A stretch of DNA of 64,000 nucleotides from Aliiroseovarius crassostreae (GTDB lineage Bacteria > Pseudomonadota > Alphaproteobacteria > Rhodobacterales > Rhodobacteraceae): positions 37,235 through 101,234 of the forward strand of contig NZ_LKBA01000008.1 of NCBI RefSeq assembly GCF_001307765.1, read 5' to 3'. Under the pieces are notes generated by a model that was not told the origin of the DNA, made no database searches, and worked only from the letters and a program-made list of their open reading frames with translations. The position numbers and the translations under genes are program-made. This document shows positions 60,402-64,000 of this stretch, in pieces; position 1 is the first letter of the stretch; each line of letters opens with the position of its first letter.

Positions 60402-60594
60402 TGGTATCCTCCATCGGAATGACCTCTTGAATTTCATGGGCGCGGACGACGAAGTTGCCCCAACCATGTGCGCGAACAGTCGGCAAACCGTTCGGCCAGA
60501 AGCCGTTCACAACGCGGGTGAGCTTGCGATTGCCGTCGCGGGTTGGGGAGCGGAACGTGATCCGGTCCCCTTCTTTGATGTCTTTGATGTTCAT
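60394..60594 (-). CDS. Small protein upstream of dcm
   Basis: 66 residues from the ATG at 60594 (MNIKDIKEGDRITFRSPTRD), a small beta-rich, SH3-like protein with no recognised family. It starts in ATGA overlap with the previous gene and its stop overlaps the dcm start. May be a control or accessory protein of dcm. Confidence 0.55.
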   Translation of the reverse strand: MNIKDIKEGDRITFRSPTRDGNRKLTRVVNGFWPNGLPTVRAHGWGNFVVRAHEIQEVIPMEDTSA

Positions 60595-61235
60595 GCTGCT
60601 TGCTCCGCAGTTTCCTGCGTGGGCGCAGTGGTCTCGAACGTGGCGTCGAACCACAGTTCGGAGACTTCCTCTCCCTCGGGTCCAATCCAGTTGGATGTGT
60701 GGGGTTCAATTTCCGTGTTGCAGCTCGGGCAGCGGTCATTGCACTGGCACGACCAATCGTCGGACCATTCCTCTCCGCAGTCGCACTTGTAGTTGTTCTC
60801 CCAGACGATGGGTTCGCCTTCGCTATCGCGATCGAGGTTGAAGCCGTGAAGGATGTCCTTGCGAAGAATTGGAGCGCCCAGCGCACCAAGGATTCGAGCA
60901 CGCAAATCGGTGGAACGATCAAGCGGGAGGATGATGTCACCGTCGCTATCGGTTTCGGTTTGAATTACTTCAGTCAGCAGGGACCGCAGCGCCTTGAACA
61001 CGGGGTGTTCCTCAAAGCTGATGTCCGAGATGTAGGCATAGTTGTAATCGCCGCCTGAAACCGTCTCATAGGCCTCGTATGGGTCTTCTGGAACAGGTTC
61101 ATCGTCATGGGGCCAGTGATCGACGCAGAACTGGTGAAACCGTGCGTCACGCTCTTCCGCCGTGAAAAAAGCGTGAAAGTTGGTGCCGTCTTTGTCATCT
61201 GTTACGATCAGATAGATTTTGGGTTCTACGGGCAT
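60591..61235 (-). CDS. Zinc-ribbon hypothetical protein
   Basis: 214 residues. The N-terminal 120 are acidic and helical. The C-terminal part has a multi-Cys region (CDCGEEWSDDWSCQCNDRCP, CNTEIEP) for one or two zinc sites. First gene behind operator site 13. No known family. Confidence 0.55.
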   Translation of the reverse strand: MPVEPKIYLIVTDDKDGTNFHAFFTAEERDARFHQFCVDHWPHDDEPVPEDPYEAYETVSGGDYNYAYISDISFEEHPVFKALRSLLTEVIQTETDSDGDIILPLDRSTDLRARILGALGAPILRKDILHGFNLDRDSEGEPIVWENNYKCDCGEEWSDDWSCQCNDRCPSCNTEIEPHTSNWIGPEGEEVSELWFDATFETTAPTQETAEQAA

Positions 61236-61261
61236 AGCTGTATCGTCCTCTCATTCAAAGA

Positions 61262-61286
61262 GTTAGTTTTAGAAACAATAATTAAC
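61262..61286 (+). promoter_or_regulatory. 25-bp operator-like element, site 13
   Basis: Blocks GTTAG, GAAAC (positions 11-15) and TTAAC. On the minus strand a TTGAAC -35 and TAAGTT -10 (17-bp spacer) can be placed so that the -10 lies at the edge of the element, reading to the gene at 61235. Confidence 0.8.
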
Positions 61287-61300
61287 TTAAGAGTGTTTGG

Positions 61301-61774
61301 CTACGGGTTCAAATCGCGGTTGATCATCGTGATGCGGTGCCGATAGGCGTCAGCTGGATCACCAAAGTATGCGACTATCCCATCGTCATTGCTGACCGCG
61401 TGCCAACCCTCTGGGCCGGTGTCGTTTTCCCACATGCCGGGTTCATGAACCTGCCAGCGTTCGAGCGCTGCATCGAGGTCCAGTTGAGGTTTACTATCTG
61501 GACGGGTCCAGCCACCATCTTCGCGGGTTTCGTCCCTGAAAAAGTTGCAAGCCACGCGCAGCTCGTTACCAAAGTCAAAGCCTTCACGGTGTGCCCAGTG
61601 CATCAGGCCCGCCAGACCATCGCGCAAGGCGTTGTCTCGGTCTGTGCCGGTGCATGTGATGATTTCCTGGATCATGCCTTCGGCCCAATTTGCACGGTTG
61701 GTGTTCTCCCCGTCAGGATCATGCCCGCCGTGTGTCGGAACGGTGATGGTTTGTGCTGTAATCATCTCGGGCAT
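61301..61774 (-). CDS. Hypothetical protein
   Basis: 157 residues from the ATG at 61774. Acidic, with Trp-rich short motifs (GWTRPDSKP, QVHEPGMWENDT, GPEGWHAV). No domain is recognised. A poor match to the 25-bp element with GTTAA and GTTTC in the right spacing lies upstream at 61792-61816. Confidence 0.5.
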   Translation of the reverse strand: MPEMITAQTITVPTHGGHDPDGENTNRANWAEGMIQEIITCTGTDRDNALRDGLAGLMHWAHREGFDFGNELRVACNFFRDETREDGGWTRPDSKPQLDLDAALERWQVHEPGMWENDTGPEGWHAVSNDDGIVAYFGDPADAYRHRITMINRDLNP

Positions 61775-61812
61775 AGCTGGTTTCCTAATCGGTTAAGCGT
61801 GGTTTCTGTCGG

Positions 61813-61837
61813 TCAAAAGAAGAAGCCCGGAGGGGCT
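61813..61837 (-). terminator. Intrinsic terminator overlapping the 34-residue ORF
   Basis: On the minus strand, AGCCC pairs with GGGCT around 4-5 nt and is followed by TCTTCTTTT. The codons of the peptide's end (PAPPGFFF) encode the hairpin. Confidence 0.6.
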
Positions 61838-61917
61838 GGGTGCCAGATTTTTCGGGCAATAGTTTCGCCGTAGGTCATGCAGAGAAGTTCGAAATAGACT
61901 CTGTGTATCGGGAACAT
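61813..61917 (-). CDS. 34-residue peptide ending inside a terminator
   Basis: ATG at 61917 follows a strong GGAGGACCACAAA site. The peptide (MFPIHRVYFELLCMTYGETI, then ARKIWHPAPPGFFF) ends in sequence that is itself a terminator hairpin. The ribosome site argues for translation. It may be a small protein or a leader peptide; no homology is claimed. Confidence 0.45.
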   Translation of the reverse strand: MFPIHRVYFELLCMTYGETIARKIWHPAPPGFFF

Positions 61918-61976
61918 TTTGTGGTCCTCCATCGTGGTGGAACTGTGTGCGCCGACTGCCGTTGGCTACTTTCTCC

Positions 61977-62564
61977 TCAGCGCTCCTCAGCGAGCATGAC
62001 GGTCATGACGCGGTTGGTTTTCTCGGGGTCGGCAGGGTCTTCGGAGAGGCCATTCATGTCCTCGTCGTAGTAATCGATCTTCCAAAAGATCGTGTGCTGT
62101 TCGCCCTCGCCTTGGTCCTCGTAATCAAAGCTGCCGAAGTCGTGTTCCTGATACGGATCGTTTTCCGGCTCGAAGTCGTCAAATTCGCGGACGCGGGACA
62201 TGATTGCTGCGCTCTCGTCGAGTGCTGCGATGCCTTGGGTCAGGATGATCTGCCCGCCGATCTGGCGTTTCCGAAGCAGGTCGTTTAAGCGCCGGATTTC
62301 CTCTGTCTTTAGCCGTTTGATGTCCGTCGTGATGTCGTAGGCATCGGCAGCGGCGTGTTCTTTTTCGCTCTCTTCGATCACACGCGCGCCGTCGATGTCC
62401 CAACCACCACCGAAGCCCTCAGGTTCGTGGAAGATACCGCCGTCAAGTGTTCTTGCTGCGAGCCGAACGTCGTCAGGATCGGTGCCCTCAGGGGCTTCAA
62501 CAACCAGAATAAGATCAGTGGTCATTGTCGCGGTGACGAGGAATTTCTGCATCTGTTCAGGCAT
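61977..62564 (-). CDS. DUF3768 protein with extra N-terminal domain
   Basis: 195 residues. The C-terminal 100 match DUF3768: IRRLNDLLRK, RVREFDDFEPENDPYQEHDF, 'WKIDYYDEDMNGLSEDPADP', RVMTVMLAEER. An extra N-terminal 80 residues ('FLVTATMTTDLILVVEAPEG', then a Gly-rich segment) form a fused domain not usual for the family. The ATG at 62564 overlaps the next gene's start region. The role of DUF3768 is unknown. Confidence 0.75.
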   Translation of the reverse strand: MPEQMQKFLVTATMTTDLILVVEAPEGTDPDDVRLAARTLDGGIFHEPEGFGGGWDIDGARVIEESEKEHAAADAYDITTDIKRLKTEEIRRLNDLLRKRQIGGQIILTQGIAALDESAAIMSRVREFDDFEPENDPYQEHDFGSFDYEDQGEGEQHTIFWKIDYYDEDMNGLSEDPADPEKTNRVMTVMLAEER

Positions 62565-62772
62565 CGACTGGCTCTTCTTCTTTGATTGTGTAGTCGAGCC
62601 ACCCGTTGGCAGCGTCTACGCCTGCGAGGAAGGAATCGCGTTCTCTTTCGGTGGTGAACCAGAAGGTTTGGACGCTGCCATATTCGTTGAGCTTTTCGTC
62701 ATTGGTTTCGCCGTCAGCGTAGCGCTTTGAGGCTTGCTCACCGAAGACGATAGTTGTGCTGAAATTGGTCAT
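62557..62772 (-). CDS. Small hypothetical protein
   Basis: 71 residues, soluble, with an acidic end. Its stop overlaps the DUF3768 start. Pattern of strands around 'VQTFWFTTERERDSFL'. No recognised family. In the last minus-strand operon. Confidence 0.45.
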   Translation of the reverse strand: MTNFSTTIVFGEQASKRYADGETNDEKLNEYGSVQTFWFTTERERDSFLAGVDAANGWLDYTIKEEEPVDA

Positions 62773-62784
62773 TGTTGCTGTTCC

Positions 62785-63033
62785 TTAGGCTGCTTCGCCT
62801 TCGAGGCCGATGACCTCGGAAACGATTGTGTTGCTGTTGCGGTCGAAGATGCGGATCAGTGTGTGATCGGCGTGTTCCTCTGTCTCGATCGGGGCGAGAA
62901 TGAAGGGGCAGATTTCACGCCCTGTTTTGGCTTCTGTGATGCTGCCATCAGGGCCGAAGACCAGTTGAGATGCGCGGTATCCGAGGCGGTGCGCGCGGAT
63001 GAGGCGGGTGATTGAGTTGATCAAATTGTTCAT
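62785..63033 (-). CDS. Hypothetical protein
   Basis: 82 residues from the ATG at 63033, which overlaps the stop of the upstream gene (ATGA). Basic N-terminus, acidic C-terminus with 'TEEHADHTLIRIFDRNSNTI'. No recognised domain. Confidence 0.5.
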   Translation of the reverse strand: MNNLINSITRLIRAHRLGYRASQLVFGPDGSITEAKTGREICPFILAPIETEEHADHTLIRIFDRNSNTIVSEVIGLEGEAA

Positions 63034-63467
63034 GCTGCGTCCTTTGCGCCGTAGGTGCGTGCGCGGTTTTGCCAGTCGGGTTTCAGGGAAAGCCCTTGTT
63101 CGGAAAAGCTGATGCAGTTCGCGACAAACCAAGGGGTGAAATCCCAATCGAAGGATTCGGCGATCTCGCCTTGCCGGTAAGCCAGCTCCCATGCGATGTG
63201 CAGCGGCTCGATGAAGGGCATAGCGTCGTTGCGCAGCTGTGCCGTGCCGACTGCATCGCGGTAGGCGCCCAGCGCCACGATGTACGCTTCAAGCTGTTCG
63301 CCGGTTGTCTGGGCGCTCTGGTACTGCTGAGAGCAATTGTCGATCTCTTCCCAGATGACCATTGCCGCTTCCAGTTCCAGCTCCTTTGTCATGGGCCAAA
63401 CCATTTGCCCGCGCTCGAAAGGGGAGACGCCTTGCATGTGATGTGTTTGAGTGGCTGTATCGTTCAT
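63030..63467 (-). CDS. Hypothetical protein
   Basis: 145 residues from the ATG at 63467, with GAGGAGG upstream. Helical, with many Gln and Trp. No recognised domain. It overlaps the next gene's start by 4 bp. Confidence 0.5.
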   Translation of the reverse strand: MNDTATQTHHMQGVSPFERGQMVWPMTKELELEAAMVIWEEIDNCSQQYQSAQTTGEQLEAYIVALGAYRDAVGTAQLRNDAMPFIEPLHIAWELAYRQGEIAESFDWDFTPWFVANCISFSEQGLSLKPDWQNRARTYGAKDAA

Positions 63468-63478
63468 GGTGGGCCTCC

Positions 63479-63676
63479 TCATTTCTTGATTTCTTGGAGT
63501 TGGTCGAAGGTGCGGCGATAGGCCGGTGCCTCGTCGAAATCCTCACAGTTGCCCGTGTTCTTAACGAGCGCGTCTGTTTCGGTGATCTCGACGATCTTGA
63601 CCGTGAAAACGCCACCGAGGCCGGAGGGTGTTTTGCAGATCATTCCCACTTTTGCGGTGTCTCTCGTTATCGTCAT
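63479..63676 (-). CDS. Small hypothetical protein
   Basis: 65 residues, soluble, beta-rich ('GVFTVKIVEITETDALVKNT'), with two Cys. First gene of the right-end operon. No family is recognised. An AT-rich gap lies upstream. Confidence 0.5.
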   Translation of the reverse strand: MTITRDTAKVGMICKTPSGLGGVFTVKIVEITETDALVKNTGNCEDFDEAPAYRRTFDQLQEIKK

Positions 63677-63866
63677 GGTCGTGATCCTTGCTCCGTCTCT
63701 CTATATACAGTTATACATATACACCACGACTAACACAAGAAGAATAAACATATACACTAGAAATAAAGTATATGTAATAATGAAAATAGGGGGTTGATCC
63801 AGGGTGCGGGATCAGGTATACATATACATGTAGACACCAGAAATTAGCCACTAAAACACGGAAAAG
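63677..63866. repeat. AT-rich gap with TATACATATACA repeats
   Basis: The 12-mer TATACATATACA occurs at 63712-63723 and 63817-63828. Related CATATACAC (63749) and inverted GTATATG (63768) lie between. An inverted repeat TGATCC-N8-GGATCA lies at 63795-63814. The region holds the promoter of the operon starting at 63676 and no gene. A weak 25-bp match lies at 63710-63734. Confidence 0.45.
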
Positions 63867-64000
63867 TCAGAAACCGCCGACTCGCACTTCGTAGTGCAGA
63901 TGTGGTCCGGTGGACCGCCCAGAGTTTCCAATATCACCGATTCTGTCGCCGCGCGATACCCTTTGGCCCTTTTTCACCCGAATGGCAGATTGATGCGCAT
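63867..64000 (-). CDS. Peptidase M23 (LytM-type), C-terminal end
   Basis: 44 codons of a gene that starts beyond 64000. The frame reads 'AHQSAIRVKKGQRVSRGDRI', then GDIGNSGRSTGPHLHYEVRV, ending VGGF. The HLHYE is the second zinc-binding motif of M23 murein endopeptidases. The TGA comes just after Gly-Gly-Phe, a little earlier than in typical relatives. Probably a peptidoglycan hydrolase for the transfer machinery. Confidence 0.85.
   Translation of the reverse strand, partial: AHQSAIRVKKGQRVSRGDRIGDIGNSGRSTGPHLHYEVRVGGF

Larger units (their letters stand above)
49611..63275 (+). repeat. Polarised 9-mer GCCCAGCGC
   Basis: Plus-strand copies begin at 49611, 51041, 53653, 54347, 54870, 55302, 57223, 58304, 59405, 60276, 60876 and 63267; one inverted copy is at 57452. 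Only one more was found in the rest of the window (17263). Flanking bases vary and the copies fall in coding and non-coding DNA. Confidence 0.8.

Noticed and set aside
6734..61286. CtrA-binding sites for the 25-bp elements (TTAA-containing)
   Set aside because: CtrA needs TTAA-N7-TTAA; here the two halves are 15 bp apart and the core GAAAC is not part of the CtrA box.
61792..61816. 14th copy of the 25-bp element
   Set aside because: GTTAA and GTTTC are in the right places but the far half is GTCAA in place of TTAAC; kept only as a weak match.
63710..63734. Another 25-bp element in the AT-rich gap
   Set aside because: Outer halves fit (GTTAT, CTAAC) but the core has no GAAAC, and low complexity makes a chance match likely.

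Overview
The window looks like part of a large, self-transmissible replicon of a marine-type alphaproteobacterium, most probably a Rhodobacterales (Roseobacter-group) plasmid or chromid. This is inferred from the GC-rich coding style, the alphaproteobacterial small families (DUF3768, DUF4326, DUF2513, DUF192, the 'MIGHNRPP' peptide) and a replication initiator with a winged helix plus a DnaA-N-like tail. No rRNA, tRNA, CRISPR array or insertion sequence was seen.

Layout. (1) 1-6.7 kb, minus strand: the N-terminus of DotA/TraY, an HExxH LPD1-like protein, two unknown small proteins, three related secreted proteins and two more small ones. (2) 6.8-8.1 kb: a putative replication initiator with a long structured leader. 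(3) 8.1-15.6 kb, minus: a 2062-residue methyltransferase-helicase and an unknown 413-residue protein. (4) 15.7-18.6 kb: an array of 11 iteron-like repeats, parA, a lysine/proline-rich partner and a degenerate tyrosine recombinase. (5) 18.75-38.7 kb, plus: a Dot/Icm (I-type, MPF-I) conjugation system with recognisable DotC, DotB, IcmT, two DotI-like proteins, DotH, DotG, small DotE/DotP-like proteins, DotO and DotM. It also holds a Tat-exported M15-like peptidase, a Dsb-like protein and regulators. (6) 38.7-41.0 kb, minus: an unknown membrane protein and a TraB-like apolipoprotein N-acyltransferase homologue. (7) 41.1-47.6 kb, plus: a TelA-type telomere resolvase, SSB, class II ribonucleotide reductase (NrdJ), a SPOR-like periplasmic protein and the replicative helicase DnaB. 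(8) 47.6-63.7 kb, mostly minus: many small accessory genes, three DNA methyltransferase-like genes, zinc-ribbon proteins and a family of three proteins that share an N-terminal (M/V)PYKL peptide. (9) The right edge holds the C-terminus of an M23 peptidase.

Three observations stand out. First, the protein at 41154-42587 carries every motif of the Agrobacterium TelA hairpin telomere resolvase, including Arg, Lys, Arg, His and the nucleophilic Tyr. This implies a linear, hairpin-ended replicon that also encodes a Dot/Icm conjugation machine and its own DnaB, SSB and RNR. Second, a 25-bp inverted-repeat element (GTTAA-N5-GAAAC-N5-TTAAC) recurs at 13 places, nearly always just upstream of operons for replication, partition, transfer and accessory genes and sometimes overlapping a -10 box. 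It looks like a replicon-wide regulon operator. Third, the 9-mer GCCCAGCGC occurs 12 times on the plus strand between 49.6 and 63.3 kb (once inverted), a strongly polarised repeat that coding does not explain.

How the parts fit: the initiator, the iterons with ParA and the telomere resolvase/DnaB/SSB/NrdJ block would replicate and maintain the element. The two T4SS blocks would transfer it. The peptidoglycan hydrolases, Dsb protein and TraB would help assemble the envelope machine, and the methyltransferases would protect incoming DNA. The relaxase, the DotL coupling protein and the telomeres were not found here and presumably lie outside.
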